A stretch of DNA of 64,000 nt, taken from contig JAFSJJ010000035.1 in NCBI GenBank assembly GCA_017439345.1, positions 1 through 64,000 on the forward strand. Reading direction: 5' to 3'. The DNA is from Synergistaceae bacterium (GTDB lineage Bacteria > Synergistota > Synergistia > Synergistales > Aminobacteriaceae). This document shows, piece after piece, positions 6,991 through 16,189 of the stretch (position 1 is the first letter of the stretch; the number at the start of each line of letters is the position of its first letter). A program made the translations under genes and the position numbers. Below the pieces are notes generated by a model. That model was not told where the DNA came from, did not search any database, and saw nothing but the letters and a program-made list of their open reading frames with translations.

Positions 6991-8406
6991 TTATTCAGTT
7001 TCTTTGCTTTTCCTGCTGGTCTTAGTCTTAGCTGCCGTTGCCTTAGACTTAGTTTTTGTCTTTGCCTTAGTCTCAGTTTCTGACTCTAATTCTGACTCTG
7101 CCTCAGCTTTAGGAGTCTTGGGCTTTGCTGCTTTCTTTGGCTTCTTAGCTTTAGTCTTTGCTTCAGTTTCAGATTCAGACTCCGGCGCAGGAGCTTCGAC
7201 TTTCTGAACATCAATGAGACTCTTTAATTCTTCAAGTCCTTTCATGATCTCAGCGTCTCTTGTTTTAATTTCAGCTTTAGCTTCATTATCAGTGTCAATA
7301 TCATCATATTCATGTTCATATTCTGAATCTGAATCATCATCTAATGAATCTGCCTCAGACTTTGAGCCTGGTTTGCCGGGCTTGAGGGCATATCCCATAG
7401 ATGCGAGCTTTGCTTCGATTTCACCGAGAGACTTTTTGCCGAGATTGCGGATCTTCAATAAATCATCTCTTGACTTCTTGATTAAATCTCCGATAGTGTT
7501 CATACCGCCGCGTAATAGACAATTTTCGCTCCTGATAGTCAATTCAAGCTCATGAATAGGATGACTGAACCATTCAGGGTCTTCACTGGCCTCAGCTCCG
7601 TTATTAGTCGAAGAAGGCTCAGGCTGAACTGGAGGCTCAGGGAGAACTTCAATTACCCTTTGAACCTGCGGGGCATCATCAACAGTGTCGGCGATCTCTT
7701 TGAAGTAATCTTCTGCTATCCTTGCAGCTTCTTTCACTGCATTTTCAGGGGTAACTGCACCGTTTGTCCACACTTCGAGAATCAATCTTTCATAGTCAAT
7801 GCTTTGACCGACTCGGGCAGGCTCGATCTCATAATTGACGCGCTTAACCGGTGAGAAAATTGCATCGGCAAGCATGGCATCAATAGGCAGAGGAGGCACT
7901 GCTGGTCTTTCACGTTCTGCAGAAAGATAACCTACGCCCTGTTCAACATAAATTTCCATTAACAAATGCGCACCAGGTTCAAGAGTGCATAAAATTCCAT
8001 CGCCGAAGAACTCGAAATTAATATCCCAAGGCATATCTTTAGCCGTAATTACTCCGGGATTCTCTGCTCTAGTAAAAAAGTCTTCGGGCAGGACATCAGA
8101 GTCAAGAGTAATAATTTTATAATGCTCCTCAGGCGGCAGATCCTGCTTTGTCCTAATGGGAATATGCTTAAGATTCATTAATATCTCGATTACGTCCTCA
8201 CGAATTCCCTTAATCGTACTGAACTCGTGAAGGACTCCAACGATCTTAACGGCAGTAACGGCAGCTCCCCTTATCGACGACAGCAAGAGCCTTCTAAGAG
8301 CATTACCAAGCGTATCACCGTAGCCCCTTTCGAGAGGCTCAAGATACAATAATCCGTAATCCTGCTTTTTCTCTTCGATATAAACTTTAAATCTGGTATT
8401 CTCCAA
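6991..8406 (-). CDS. rpoA: RNA polymerase alpha subunit with long charged C-terminal tail
   Basis: Alpha scaffolds polymerase assembly through its N-terminal domain (about 1-235, including ERGYGDTLGNALRRLLLSS) and contacts promoters and activators through the alpha-CTD (about 282-340, including LRGGMNTIGDL and IRNLGKKSLGEIEAKL). At 471 residues it is far longer than the usual 310-340. The linker (240-281) is rich in Pro and Glu. A ~127-residue tail follows the CTD: an Asp/Glu/Ser block (350-375), a short predicted helix (382-402), then a Lys/Ala/Thr/Glu-rich segment to the end. The tail is in frame with no intervening stop, so it belongs to the gene. It lies between rpsK and rplQ, with no rpsD. 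Confidence 0.95.
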   Translation of the reverse strand: MENTRFKVYIEEKKQDYGLLYLEPLERGYGDTLGNALRRLLLSSIRGAAVTAVKIVGVLHEFSTIKGIREDVIEILMNLKHIPIRTKQDLPPEEHYKIITLDSDVLPEDFFTRAENPGVITAKDMPWDINFEFFGDGILCTLEPGAHLLMEIYVEQGVGYLSAERERPAVPPLPIDAMLADAIFSPVKRVNYEIEPARVGQSIDYERLILEVWTNGAVTPENAVKEAARIAEDYFKEIADTVDDAPQVQRVIEVLPEPPVQPEPSSTNNGAEASEDPEWFSHPIHELELTIRSENCLLRGGMNTIGDLIKKSRDDLLKIRNLGKKSLGEIEAKLASMGYALKPGKPGSKSEADSLDDDSDSEYEHEYDDIDTDNEAKAEIKTRDAEIMKGLEELKSLIDVQKVEAPAPESESETEAKTKAKKPKKAAKPKTPKAEAESELESETETKAKTKTKSKATAAKTKTSRKSKETE

Positions 8407-8435
8407 ATTTTGGATCTCCTTAATTTAAAAATTAA

Positions 8436-8834
8436 TTAAACGCGTCTTCTCTTGGGGGGTCTGCACCCGTTATGAGGAATAGGAGTAGCGTCCTTAATCA
8501 CGTTTACCTGAAGTCCTGCTGCCTGAAGAGATCTAATAGCACTCTCACGGCCGGGTCCGGGACCTTTAACGATAACGTCAATTTCAGTAACGCCCTGATC
8601 CTGAGCTCCCTTTGCAACCTGCTGAGCTGCAATCTGAGCTGCAAACGGTGTAGATTTTCTTGTACCCTTGAAGCCGACATTTCCGCCGCTTGCCCAAGTG
8701 ATTATATTTCCGCCTTTGTCGCTGATGCACATAATAGTGTTATTGAACGTTGAATAAATATGTGCAACACCGTAATTTATATTTTTCTTCTCGCGCCTTT
8801 TGCCTTTACGAGCCTGCGCAGTTCTCTTTGCCAA
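8436..8834 (-). CDS. rpsK: 30S ribosomal protein S11
   Basis: Small-subunit platform protein S11, 132 residues. The typical motifs are intact: [43 protein letters not shown] and the end [12 protein letters not shown]. It follows rpsM by 14 bases. The gene normally next in many alpha operons, rpsD, is missing; rpoA follows after 29 bases. Confidence 0.97.
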   Translation of the reverse strand: MAKRTAQARKGKRREKKNINYGVAHIYSTFNNTIMCISDKGGNIITWASGGNVGFKGTRKSTPFAAQIAAQQVAKGAQDQGVTEIDVIVKGPGPGRESAIRSLQAAGLQVNVIKDATPIPHNGCRPPKRRRV

Positions 8835-8848
8835 CTTTAAATTACCTC

Positions 8849-9226
8849 CTACTTAGTTGCCATTTTCTTATTAGCAACAGTTCTTCTCGGGCCTTTACGG
8901 GTTCTTGCGTTAGTCTTTGTCCTCTGGCCTCTGACGGGAAGACCCAAACGATGACGCTGGCCTCTATAGCAGCCTATATCTATTAAACGCTTAATATTCA
9001 TCGCTATTTCACGCCTGAGATCGCCTTCGACCTTGTAATTATCCTCGATTTCACGGCGCAATTTCTGGGTATCTTCTTCGCTCAAATCTTTGACTCTTAT
9101 ATCAGGATTTACGCCTGTTGCGGCCAAAATTTTCTGAGCGGTCTTGAGTCCGATCCCGAAAATATAAGTTAACCCGATCTCTACCCGTTTCTCTCTGGGT
9201 AAGTCTACACCTGAAATACGTGCCAT
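8849..9226 (-). CDS. rpsM: 30S ribosomal protein S13
   Basis: Small-subunit head protein S13, 125 residues, starting [20 protein letters not shown] and ending in the basic [14 protein letters not shown] region that contacts tRNA. Its Shine-Dalgarno is the AGGAGG encoding the last two Arg codons of rpmJ, so the two genes are tightly coupled. Confidence 0.97.
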   Translation of the reverse strand: MARISGVDLPREKRVEIGLTYIFGIGLKTAQKILAATGVNPDIRVKDLSEEDTQKLRREIEDNYKVEGDLRREIAMNIKRLIDIGCYRGQRHRLGLPVRGQRTKTNARTRKGPRRTVANKKMATK

Positions 9227-9233
9227 TTAATTA

Positions 9234-9359
9234 TTACCTCCTGACACCTTGTCTCTGCTTGTGTCTGGGATTTCGCGAGCAGATTACTCTCACGACTCCA
9301 TGACGGCGGATTACTCTGCAAAATTCACAAATAGGCTTTACTGAAGGCCCTACTTTCAT
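9234..9359 (-). CDS. rpmJ: 50S ribosomal protein L36
   Basis: A 41-residue protein, [20 protein letters not shown] onward, ending [10 protein letters not shown]. It has the zinc-binding Cys-Cys-Cys-His set (CEFC ... CSRNPRH), the C+ form of L36. It sits between infA and rpsM, the expected place. The two terminal Arg codons (AGG AGG) double as the ribosome site of rpsM. Confidence 0.95.
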   Translation of the reverse strand: MKVGPSVKPICEFCRVIRRHGVVRVICSRNPRHKQRQGVRR

Positions 9360-9396
9360 GATCTATTTACCACCTTATTAATAACTAGCTTATTGC

Positions 9397-9630
9397 TTAT
9401 TTATAACGATAAATGATTCTTCCCCTTGTTAAATCATACGGGGAGATTTCGACTAACACTTTATCACCGGGTAAAATCCTGATGAAGTGCATTCTCATTT
9501 TTCCGCTGACATGAGCCAAAACTCTATGCCCGTTTTCAAGTTCTACTCTGAACATAGCATTGGGCAGAGGTTCTGAGATTACGCCCTTTACTTCGATAAC
9601 GTCTTCCTTGCCGGAATTTTTATCAGCCAT
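9397..9630 (-). CDS. infA: Translation initiation factor IF-1
   Basis: A 77-residue OB-fold initiation factor that occupies the ribosomal A site during initiation. Typical motifs are [36 protein letters not shown] and [11 protein letters not shown]. It directly abuts the upstream KOW protein gene and precedes rpmJ. Confidence 0.97.
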   Translation of the reverse strand: MADKNSGKEDVIEVKGVISEPLPNAMFRVELENGHRVLAHVSGKMRMHFIRILPGDKVLVEISPYDLTRGRIIYRYK

Positions 9631-9888
9631 TTAATTACTTACACTCCTGTGAAAAAATCCTGCGTCAATGTCTTTGCCTGCCTTTATTAAATCTATTAAC
9701 TTCTCAGCGCGTCTTAACGTCGATTGCAGATGCTTAGGGTTCTTTATTTTCGGCCTCGAAACATTAAATCTTTCCGGTCTGATTAATTTTACGCGGCCAT
9801 CTGATTCAAATCCTGAGACAACGTATTCAAGTCCTGCATCTTTGCCCTGCCTTGAGATTACGACTTGTGCTATCTGGAACTTATCCAA
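9631..9888 (-). CDS. KOW-domain RNA-binding protein (L14e-like)
   Basis: An 85-residue protein beginning MDKFQIAQVVISRQGKDAGL, a KOW/SH3-like fold seen in ribosomal L14e-like proteins, followed by a basic helical end (RPKIKNPKHL ... LRRAEKLIDLI). Proteins of this type occur between map and infA in clostridia and related phyla and are thought to bind RNA or the ribosome. The start is TTG at 9888; the gene overlaps map by 19 bases and abuts infA, so it is translationally coupled to both. Confidence 0.8.
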   Translation of the reverse strand: MDKFQIAQVVISRQGKDAGLEYVVSGFESDGRVKLIRPERFNVSRPKIKNPKHLQSTLRRAEKLIDLIKAGKDIDAGFFHRSVSN

Positions 9889-10649
9889 GGCGTTAAAATC
9901 TCCGGGCCGTCGTCAAGAATTACAATCGAGCGTTCAAAATGTGCTGCGTCAGATTTATCAACAGTTGAGACAGTCCAGCCGTTGCTCCCGACTTTGACAT
10001 CTTCGCGCCCGGACATAATCATAGGCTCAATTGCTATAGTCATGCCAGCTTTTAACGTCATGCCCTGACCTGCTTTGCCGTAATTCGGAATTTGGGGGGC
10101 TTCATGCATTTTCTTTCCTATGCCGTGTCCTGTGTAATCGCGAACTATGCCATAGCCAAGAGGCTTAACGTAACCTTCTACCGCGTGCCCTATGTCGCCT
10201 AACGTATGGCCTTTGAGTGCAGAAGCTATTGCCCTGTTTAACGACTCTTCAGTGACTTCAAGCAGCTTTCTTCTTGACTCGTTAATCTCACCTACAGGAT
10301 AAGTGCAGGCAGCATCACCGCACCAGCCGTTAATAAATGCTCCTACATCAACGCTGATAATATCGCCCTCTTCAAGAATCCTGTTGAAGTCCGGAATTCC
10401 GTGAACGACTTCTTCATTTATCGAAGCGCATATAGTTCCCGGAAAAGGAGTCATGCTCGAGTCAGGCCTGTAATTCTTGAAAGCAGGTATGCCGTTATTT
10501 TTGCGAATATGCTCCTCTGCGATCCTGTCAAGTTCTCCTGTTGAGATACCGGGCCTTATAACTTCGCGCATAATGTCAAGAACTTCTGCTGTAACGCGTC
10601 CGGCGGCCTTCATTAAATTAATTTCGTCAGGGCTCTTAATCTTTATCAT
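9870..10649 (-). CDS. map: Methionine aminopeptidase type I
   Basis: Removes the initiator methionine from nascent proteins. The 259-residue sequence has the five-ligand dimetal site: two Asp in ISVDVGAFINGWCGDAACTY, His in YTGHGIGKKMHEAP, Glu in TIAIEPM and Glu in AHFERSIVI. There is no N-terminal zinc extension. It overlaps adk by 14 bases, within the usual secY-adk-map-infA order. Confidence 0.97.
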   Translation of the reverse strand: MIKIKSPDEINLMKAAGRVTAEVLDIMREVIRPGISTGELDRIAEEHIRKNNGIPAFKNYRPDSSMTPFPGTICASINEEVVHGIPDFNRILEEGDIISVDVGAFINGWCGDAACTYPVGEINESRRKLLEVTEESLNRAIASALKGHTLGDIGHAVEGYVKPLGYGIVRDYTGHGIGKKMHEAPQIPNYGKAGQGMTLKAGMTIAIEPMIMSGREDVKVGSNGWTVSTVDKSDAAHFERSIVILDDGPEILTPWISSR

Positions 10650-11259
10650 GGCTCAATACTGCTAAAACCTGTTCAAAAACTTCTTCAGGGTGCTTGGCTG
10701 CGTCGATCTCGAATAATAAATTGCGCTCCCTGTAGAAGTCTTCAAGTGCTTCTGTCTGTTCGTGAAAGACTTTAAGGCGGCTTCTGATAGTTGCCTCGTT
10801 GTCATCATCACGGGTGTAAAGCTCGCCTCCGCATGAAGGGCATTTGTCATTTTCGAGCCTGCTTGTAACATGTCCGCAATCTCTGCAAACTGCACGGCTT
10901 GATAATCTCCTGACTATTTCTTCATCGGGAACGTGAAAGAGAATCACTCCGTCAAGTTTTGAAATTGTTTCGAGAAATTCTGCCTGTCCTACAGTTCTTG
11001 GGAAGCCGTCAAGCATAAAGCCTTCATCAGGTGCAAACCCGTTCAGCTTCTCGCCGACCATCTTCATAACTATCTCATCAGGTACAAGTTCTCCGGCATC
11101 CATGTACTTTTTGGCTTCGAGTCCCAAAGGCGTATTATTCTTTAGATTATGCCTGAAAATATCACCTGTCGAAATATGGGCGAGTCCATGACGTTCTTTA
11201 AGAAAGGCAGCCTGAGTACCTTTTCCAGCCCCAGGCGCACCTAATAATACTAATCTCAT
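10636..11259 (-). CDS. adk: Adenylate kinase, zinc-lid type
   Basis: Catalyses AMP + ATP to 2 ADP. It has Walker A GAPGAGKGT (about 7-15), the AMP-binding DGFPRTVGQAEF motif and a lid with four cysteines (CRDCG ... CPSCGG), indicating the zinc-containing long-lid form. Length 207 residues, slightly short for the family. It lies 2 bases after secY. Confidence 0.97.
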   Translation of the reverse strand: MRLVLLGAPGAGKGTQAAFLKERHGLAHISTGDIFRHNLKNNTPLGLEAKKYMDAGELVPDEIVMKMVGEKLNGFAPDEGFMLDGFPRTVGQAEFLETISKLDGVILFHVPDEEIVRRLSSRAVCRDCGHVTSRLENDKCPSCGGELYTRDDDNEATIRSRLKVFHEQTEALEDFYRERNLLFEIDAAKHPEEVFEQVLAVLSHDKD

Positions 11260-11261
11260 AA

Positions 11262-12566
11262 TCAGCCTCGTAAAAGCCCTCGTGAACGACCGCCGCCGGA
11301 CTTCTTCAATATTCCGTCATAGTGCCGCATTAACAGCTGGGCTTCAATCTGATTAACCGTATCCATTGCTACACCTACAACGATTAATACTGCCGTGCCT
11401 CCGAAATAGAACGAGTTCACGCCTAAAACCGAAGACATTACGTTTGGAATCAATGCAACGATTGCAAGAAAGACTCCGCCTCCCAGAGTTATACGCTCCA
11501 TGACTCTGGTTATATAATCAGAAGTGGGCTGGCCGGGTCTTATACCTAAGATAAATCCGCCGTATTTCTTCATGTTATTAGCAATGTCCGTAGGGTTAAA
11601 GACTACTGCTGTGTAGAAATACGAGAAGAATATTATCAAAGCAATATAGCACAAAATATAAAATACGCTGTTCGGTGCGAATAAATTGCTCATAAAGCGT
11701 CCGACTGTGCTGTCAGAGAAATAATTTGCAATCGTGTACGGGAATATTAATAACGAACTCGCGAAAATTATCGGAATAACTCCGGACTGATTAACTTTCA
11801 ACGGGATAAACGTACTCTGACCGCCGTAAATCTTATTGCCTACAACCCGCTTTGCATACTGAACGGGGAGTCTGCGCTGGCCTTCCTGTAACAAGATACA
11901 GCCTGCAACTACGACGACCATTAAGACTATTCCGAGTAACAACGCTATGACACTGAGAGAGCCTAATCTGACCATGCTCCATGTCTGCAAAATAGCTTCG
12001 GGGACTCGAGCAACGATACCTGCAAAAATTAATAATGAAATTCCGTTGCCTATACCGTGATCGCTTAACTCTTCACCGAGCCACATAACAGCTATTGAGC
12101 CTGCTACAAGCGTTACTACAACGAGAATCCATACAAGGGCTCCGGTCTGCATTATGCCTAAGCTCCTAAGCCATGCCGTCATGCCGATTGCCTGAACTAA
12201 TGCAAAGAGAACAGCTCCGTAACGCGTCCACTGAGTAATTTTCTTGTGGCCGTCAGTGCTATCCTTCTGCAATTTCTCAAGATACGGGAATATAACGACT
12301 AATAACTGCATTACGATGCTCGAGTTAATATATGGAGCGACTCCTAATGAGAAAATTCCAAAGCGAGATAATGCACCTCCTGAAAATAAATTCAGGAAGT
12401 CCATAACACCGCCTCCGGTACTGAATAGACTTGCCATTGCAGCCCTGTCAACACCGGGACTCGGAATATAAGCTCCAAGCCTGAAGACGAATAATATTGC
12501 TATCGTGAATAAGATTCTCCGCTTCAGATCAGGAAGCCTGAAAATATCACCAAGCGAGCCAAACAT
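11262..12566 (-). CDS. secY: Preprotein translocase subunit SecY
   Basis: Channel-forming subunit of the Sec translocon in the inner membrane. The 434-residue sequence has about ten hydrophobic segments, the plug region near residues 55-70, and the cytoplasmic RRLPVQYAKRVVG and GIRPGQPTSDYI loops typical of SecY. It starts on the base shared with the rplO stop. Confidence 0.97.
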   Translation of the reverse strand: MFGSLGDIFRLPDLKRRILFTIAILFVFRLGAYIPSPGVDRAAMASLFSTGGGVMDFLNLFSGGALSRFGIFSLGVAPYINSSIVMQLLVVIFPYLEKLQKDSTDGHKKITQWTRYGAVLFALVQAIGMTAWLRSLGIMQTGALVWILVVVTLVAGSIAVMWLGEELSDHGIGNGISLLIFAGIVARVPEAILQTWSMVRLGSLSVIALLLGIVLMVVVVAGCILLQEGQRRLPVQYAKRVVGNKIYGGQSTFIPLKVNQSGVIPIIFASSLLIFPYTIANYFSDSTVGRFMSNLFAPNSVFYILCYIALIIFFSYFYTAVVFNPTDIANNMKKYGGFILGIRPGQPTSDYITRVMERITLGGGVFLAIVALIPNVMSSVLGVNSFYFGGTAVLIVVGVAMDTVNQIEAQLLMRHYDGILKKSGGGRSRGLLRG

Positions 12567-13015
12567 TAAGCTACCTCATGAGTTCCGCCGGCAGCCTCAA
12601 TTTTCTTGATTGCTTCTGCACTGAATGCACCGGCCTTAATCTTGAATGCTTTGCTTAAATCTCCATTTGCAAGAATTTTTACTGGAATATCTTTCTTGCG
12701 GATTATTCTTGCATTGAACAAAGCCTCTGTGTCAATCTCTGCACCTGCTTCAAATTTTTTCTCAAGGACATCAAGATTTACAGGCTGAAAGACTTTCGCG
12801 AACCTGTAATTATTAAATCCCCGTTTAGGAGTCCTTCTCGTTATCGGCATTTGTCCGCCTTCAAATCCGGGTCTGACTCCTCCGCCGGTTCTTGACTTAT
12901 CGCCCTTATGTCCCTTGCCTGACGTCTTGCCTGTTCCTGAACCGATACCCTGACCGAGACGTTTTGCCTTGTGAGTGCTTCCTTTTGCAGGGTGTAAATC
13001 CTGTAAAGTTATCAT
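12566..13015 (-). CDS. rplO: 50S ribosomal protein L15
   Basis: Large-subunit assembly protein L15, 149 residues. The basic Gly-rich N-terminal half contains RLGQGIGSGTGKTSGKGHKG and GGVRPGFEGGQMP; a globular C-terminal domain follows. It lies between rpmD and secY with one-base overlaps on both sides. Confidence 0.97.
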   Translation of the reverse strand: MITLQDLHPAKGSTHKAKRLGQGIGSGTGKTSGKGHKGDKSRTGGGVRPGFEGGQMPITRRTPKRGFNNYRFAKVFQPVNLDVLEKKFEAGAEIDTEALFNARIIRKKDIPVKILANGDLSKAFKIKAGAFSAEAIKKIEAAGGTHEVA

Positions 13016-13206
13016 TATTCAATTACCTCCCATGTAACCAGGTGGCGCACTGCGTTAATCATGCCTCGAATCTGGGGCGTGTCGTCATGTTCGACTTCTG
13101 AATTTAACTTCTTGAAGCCTAATGCCTTAATCGTACGCTTCTGTCTTTCGGGAAAACTTATACTGCTCTTGATCCACTTTGCTCTGATTTTACTTTTTCC
13201 GGCCAT
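13015..13206 (-). CDS. rpmD: 50S ribosomal protein L30
   Basis: A 63-residue L30 beginning MAGKSKIRAKWIKSSISFPE, with RQKRTIKALGFKKLNSEVEH and the PQIRGMINAVRHLVTW core. ATG 13206 is preferred over an in-frame GTG at 13215 that overlaps the rpsE stop, because a GGAGAG ribosome site is properly spaced from the ATG. Confidence 0.95.
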   Translation of the reverse strand: MAGKSKIRAKWIKSSISFPERQKRTIKALGFKKLNSEVEHDDTPQIRGMINAVRHLVTWEVIE

Positions 13207-13211
13207 GTGAA

Positions 13212-13736
13212 TCACTCTCCGATTGCTTCCGAAGCCTGAGCGTCTGTATTTCCCAAGCCTCTTAATTTCGTAATCTCGTCTTCAGTCCTGGTAATCTTGA
13301 TAGCTTCAAGTGTAGCATGGGCAATATTAATAGCGTTTGAAGTACGTCCTGTAACTTTCGTAACTACGTCTTTGACTCCGCCGAGCTCCATAATTGCGCG
13401 AACTACTCCGCCTGCTATGACTCCAGTTCCTGCGGGTGAGGGCTTTAACAAGACTCTTGCTGCACCGAACTCGCCTACTACAGGATGAGGAATCGTATCA
13501 CCTGCGTGCTTGACGGTTACCATGTTTTTCTTTGCCTTCTCGATACCTTTGCGGACTGCTTCTGCGATTTCCTTAGCTTTGCCGATTCCGGTTCCGACCT
13601 GTGAAACTCCATCGCCTACTACGACCAGAACGGCGAATCTGAATCTCTTACCGCCCTTGACGACTTTGCTTACACGATTAATAGCTACGACTCGTTCTGA
13701 AAATTCGACAGCTTCTACATCATTTCTTCTGGGCAT
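13212..13736 (-). CDS. rpsE: 30S ribosomal protein S5
   Basis: Small-subunit decoding-fidelity protein S5, 174 residues, with VSKVVKGGKRFRFAVLVVVG and the GVIAGGVVRAIMELGGVKDV region. It abuts rplR directly. Confidence 0.97.
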   Translation of the reverse strand: MPRRNDVEAVEFSERVVAINRVSKVVKGGKRFRFAVLVVVGDGVSQVGTGIGKAKEIAEAVRKGIEKAKKNMVTVKHAGDTIPHPVVGEFGAARVLLKPSPAGTGVIAGGVVRAIMELGGVKDVVTKVTGRTSNAINIAHATLEAIKITRTEDEITKLRGLGNTDAQASEAIGE

Positions 13737-14102
13737 TTAGAATACAAGCCCTCCTTCGCGGGCAGCATCTGCTACTGCCATAACTTTTCCGTGATAGGCA
13801 TGACCTCCGCGGTCAAATACAACGGTATTAATGCCTTTAGCTTTGGCACGTTCTGCTATAGTCTTGCCGATAACTTTTGCAGCCTCGATATTGCATCCGC
13901 CCTTTAACTCAGGCTGTAATGCTTTCTCTACTGTCGAAGCTGATACTAAAGTATGTCCCTTGTCATCGTCTATAACCTGAACGTAAATATGCTTGAGACT
14001 TCTGAACACGCACATACGGGGCTTCTCTGCTGTCCCTGCTAATGTCCTGCGGAGTCTTTCATGCCTGATTACGCGCATATCGTTTCTTGATTTATTTTTC
14101 AT
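13737..14102 (-). CDS. rplR: 50S ribosomal protein L18
   Basis: 5S-rRNA-binding protein L18, 121 residues: [20 protein letters not shown], then [14 protein letters not shown], and the end [20 protein letters not shown]. It is in the standard rplF-rplR-rpsE order. Confidence 0.97.
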   Translation of the reverse strand: MKNKSRNDMRVIRHERLRRTLAGTAEKPRMCVFRSLKHIYVQVIDDDKGHTLVSASTVEKALQPELKGGCNIEAAKVIGKTIAERAKAKGINTVVFDRGGHAYHGKVMAVADAAREGGLVF

Positions 14103-14109
14103 GATTTAT

Positions 14110-14649
14110 TTACTTCGCCCCAGTCTTGCCGGCCTTGCGGATTATATATTCATTCTCGAACTTGATACCTTTTCCGTGATAAGGCTCAGGCGGTCTGAAT
14201 TCTTTTATAAGGGCGCAGGTTTGGCCTACTAATTCCTTGTCGATACCCTTGACGTGAAACTTGATAGGGTTCTCAACAACGATCTCTATACCTTCAGGAG
14301 GCGTGAACTCTATAGGGTGCGAATAACCCAGATTCATAACTAACTTTTTGCCCTGCAAAGCTGCTCTCCAGCCTACTCCGACGATTTCCATTGTTTTAGA
14401 GAATCCAGTTGTAACACCTGTAACCATGTTAGCGATTAAAGCTCTGGTCATTCCGTGCCATGCTCTGGTCTGCTTCTCATCGTCAGCTCTTGAAACTTTA
14501 ACGAGTCCGCCGTCGATCTCTAAACTTATTCCGGGCATTAATTTAGCGTGTAATTCACCTTTAGGACCCTTGACAACTATATCATTGCCATTGAGTTCAA
14601 CGCTTGCACCTTTTGCGATCTCTACTGCTTTACGTCCGATACGAGACAT
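14110..14649 (-). CDS. rplF: 50S ribosomal protein L6
   Basis: Large-subunit protein L6, 179 residues, two tandem repeats of the L6 fold. MSRIGRKAVEIAKGA and the end motif PEPYHGKGIKFENEYIIRKA are diagnostic. Confidence 0.97.
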   Translation of the reverse strand: MSRIGRKAVEIAKGASVELNGNDIVVKGPKGELHAKLMPGISLEIDGGLVKVSRADDEKQTRAWHGMTRALIANMVTGVTTGFSKTMEIVGVGWRAALQGKKLVMNLGYSHPIEFTPPEGIEIVVENPIKFHVKGIDKELVGQTCALIKEFRPPEPYHGKGIKFENEYIIRKAGKTGAK

Positions 14650-14665
14650 TTATAAATTCCTCCCC

Positions 14666-15070
14666 TTACCAGACATAGCAGAGAACTTCTCCGCCGAGAC
14701 CAAGTTTATTAGCCTCTGCGCTGGTCTTCAGGCCCTTTGAGGTCGAAAGAATAGCGAGTCCAAGTCCGCCCATTACAACGGGTAATTTATCGCGTCCGAC
14801 ATAAATTCTGCGTCCGGGCTTGCTGATTCTTCTAAGTCCCTGAATGACTCTCTCTCTGGCATTTCCATATGATAAATAAATTCTAATCTCCGCATAGGGC
14901 TTATTAGGATCCGTTATCATTCTGAAATTCTTAATATAGCCTTCGTCCTTCAATATCCTTGCTAAGGCTAATTTCATCTTGCTCGTAGGAACATCAACGC
15001 TCTCTGCATAAGTCATATTAGCATTTCTTATTCTCGTGAGCATATCTGCAACAGGGTCATTAACGTACAA
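14666..15070 (-). CDS. rpsH: 30S ribosomal protein S8
   Basis: 16S rRNA-binding protein S8, 134 residues: [20 protein letters not shown] at the start and [14 protein letters not shown] near the end. In E. coli S8 is the translational repressor of the spc operon; whether that applies here cannot be seen. Confidence 0.97.
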   Translation of the reverse strand: MYVNDPVADMLTRIRNANMTYAESVDVPTSKMKLALARILKDEGYIKNFRMITDPNKPYAEIRIYLSYGNARERVIQGLRRISKPGRRIYVGRDKLPVVMGGLGLAILSTSKGLKTSAEANKLGLGGEVLCYVW

Positions 15071-15083
15071 CTTTGCGACCCCC

Positions 15084-15269
15084 TTACCAGCTCGACTTGA
15101 CTACGCCGGGAAAAACTCCCTCGCGAGCCATTTTCCTGAAACAGCAGCGGCACATGTCAAACATTCTGATATAACCGTGAATCCTTCCGCATAAAGGACA
15201 CCTGTTATAACGCCTCGTGCTGAATTTCGGGGGGAGCTGTGCTTTTATCTTCATTGCTTTTCTTGCCAT
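15084..15269 (-). CDS. rpsN: 30S ribosomal protein S14, zinc (type Z) form
   Basis: A 61-residue S14 with the four zinc-binding cysteines in [20 protein letters not shown], the short C+ form. It starts [20 protein letters not shown] and lies between rplE and rpsH. Confidence 0.97.
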   Translation of the reverse strand: MARKAMKIKAQLPPKFSTRRYNRCPLCGRIHGYIRMFDMCRCCFRKMAREGVFPGVVKSSW

Positions 15270-15277
15270 TTTGTGAT

Positions 15278-15841
15278 TTATACCCCCTGATTACCTGTTC
15301 TGAACGGCATTCCGAGTCCTTTTAACAACGCAAATGCTTCTTCGTCAGTCTTTGCACTTGTTACGATAGAAATATTCATTCCTCTTGAGCGAATAACTTT
15401 GTCATAGCTAATCTCCGGGAAAATTAACTGTTCACGCAGACCTAAATTATAATTTCCGCGTCCGTCAAATCCCTTGCGGGTTACTCCCTGAAAGTCTTTT
15501 ATCGCAGGAAGAGCTAACGAGATTAATCTGTCAAGAAATTCCCACATCTTTGCGCCTCTTAAAGTAACTGCACAGGCTACGGGCATATTCTGTCTGACTT
15601 TAAAGCCTGCAATTGACTTCTTGGCACGTTTTAACAAAGGCTGCTGTCCTGTTATTGCTCTGAGCTCGTTAATTGCCGCGTCCATGAATTTTATATCGAG
15701 TTTAGCATCACCGACTCCGATATTGACAACTACTTTTTCGATCTTGGGCAGCTGCATTACGTTCTTATAGCCGAACTCTCTCTGTAAGGCAGGGGATACT
15801 TCGCTCTTGTATTTCTCAAGCATTCTAGGTGTAATTGCCAT
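15278..15841 (-). CDS. rplE: 50S ribosomal protein L5
   Basis: 5S-rRNA-binding protein of the central protuberance, 187 residues: [39 protein letters not shown], and the end [20 protein letters not shown]. Standard position after rplX. Confidence 0.97.
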   Translation of the reverse strand: MAITPRMLEKYKSEVSPALQREFGYKNVMQLPKIEKVVVNIGVGDAKLDIKFMDAAINELRAITGQQPLLKRAKKSIAGFKVRQNMPVACAVTLRGAKMWEFLDRLISLALPAIKDFQGVTRKGFDGRGNYNLGLREQLIFPEISYDKVIRSRGMNISIVTSAKTDEEAFALLKGLGMPFRTGNQGV

Positions 15842-15844
15842 AGT

Positions 15845-16174
15845 TTAAAGTCCTCCCCTGTCGATAATTTCGCCGCATTTTTTGCAGACTCGAACCTTCT
15901 TGCCATTCTCAAGGAACGATGCGCCGACTCTGGTAGCCTTTCCGCACTGGGGGCAGACCAGCATAACTTTACTTGCATAAATCGGAGCTTCCTGCTTAAT
16001 AATTCCGGACTGGGGATTATTCTGGCTCGGCCTTACATGTCTTGATACGACATTGACGCTCTCGACGACTACAAGATCTCTTTCAGGGATTCTGCGAATG
16101 ATCTTGCCTTCTTTTCCCTTGTCCTTGCCGGATATGACTTTGACCCGGTCGTTCTTCTTTAATCTAACTGTCAT
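15845..16174 (-). CDS. rplX: 50S ribosomal protein L24
   Basis: Assembly-initiator protein L24, 109 residues. The KOW domain has [20 protein letters not shown]; the C-terminal part has two CxxC pairs (CPQCGK, CKKCGE) that could hold a zinc ion. Confidence 0.97.
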   Translation of the reverse strand: MTVRLKKNDRVKVISGKDKGKEGKIIRRIPERDLVVVESVNVVSRHVRPSQNNPQSGIIKQEAPIYASKVMLVCPQCGKATRVGASFLENGKKVRVCKKCGEIIDRGGL

Positions 16175-16189
16175 GATGATTAAAATCTC

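Noticed and set aside
6902-7854. Plus-strand open frames opposite rpoA and rplQ
   Set aside because: They are antisense shadows created by the biased Glu/Ser/Lys codons of the rpoA tail; no ribosome sites.
13207-13215. GTG start for rpmD overlapping the rpsE stop
   Set aside because: ATG 13206 has better ribosome-site spacing and gives a standard L30 start.
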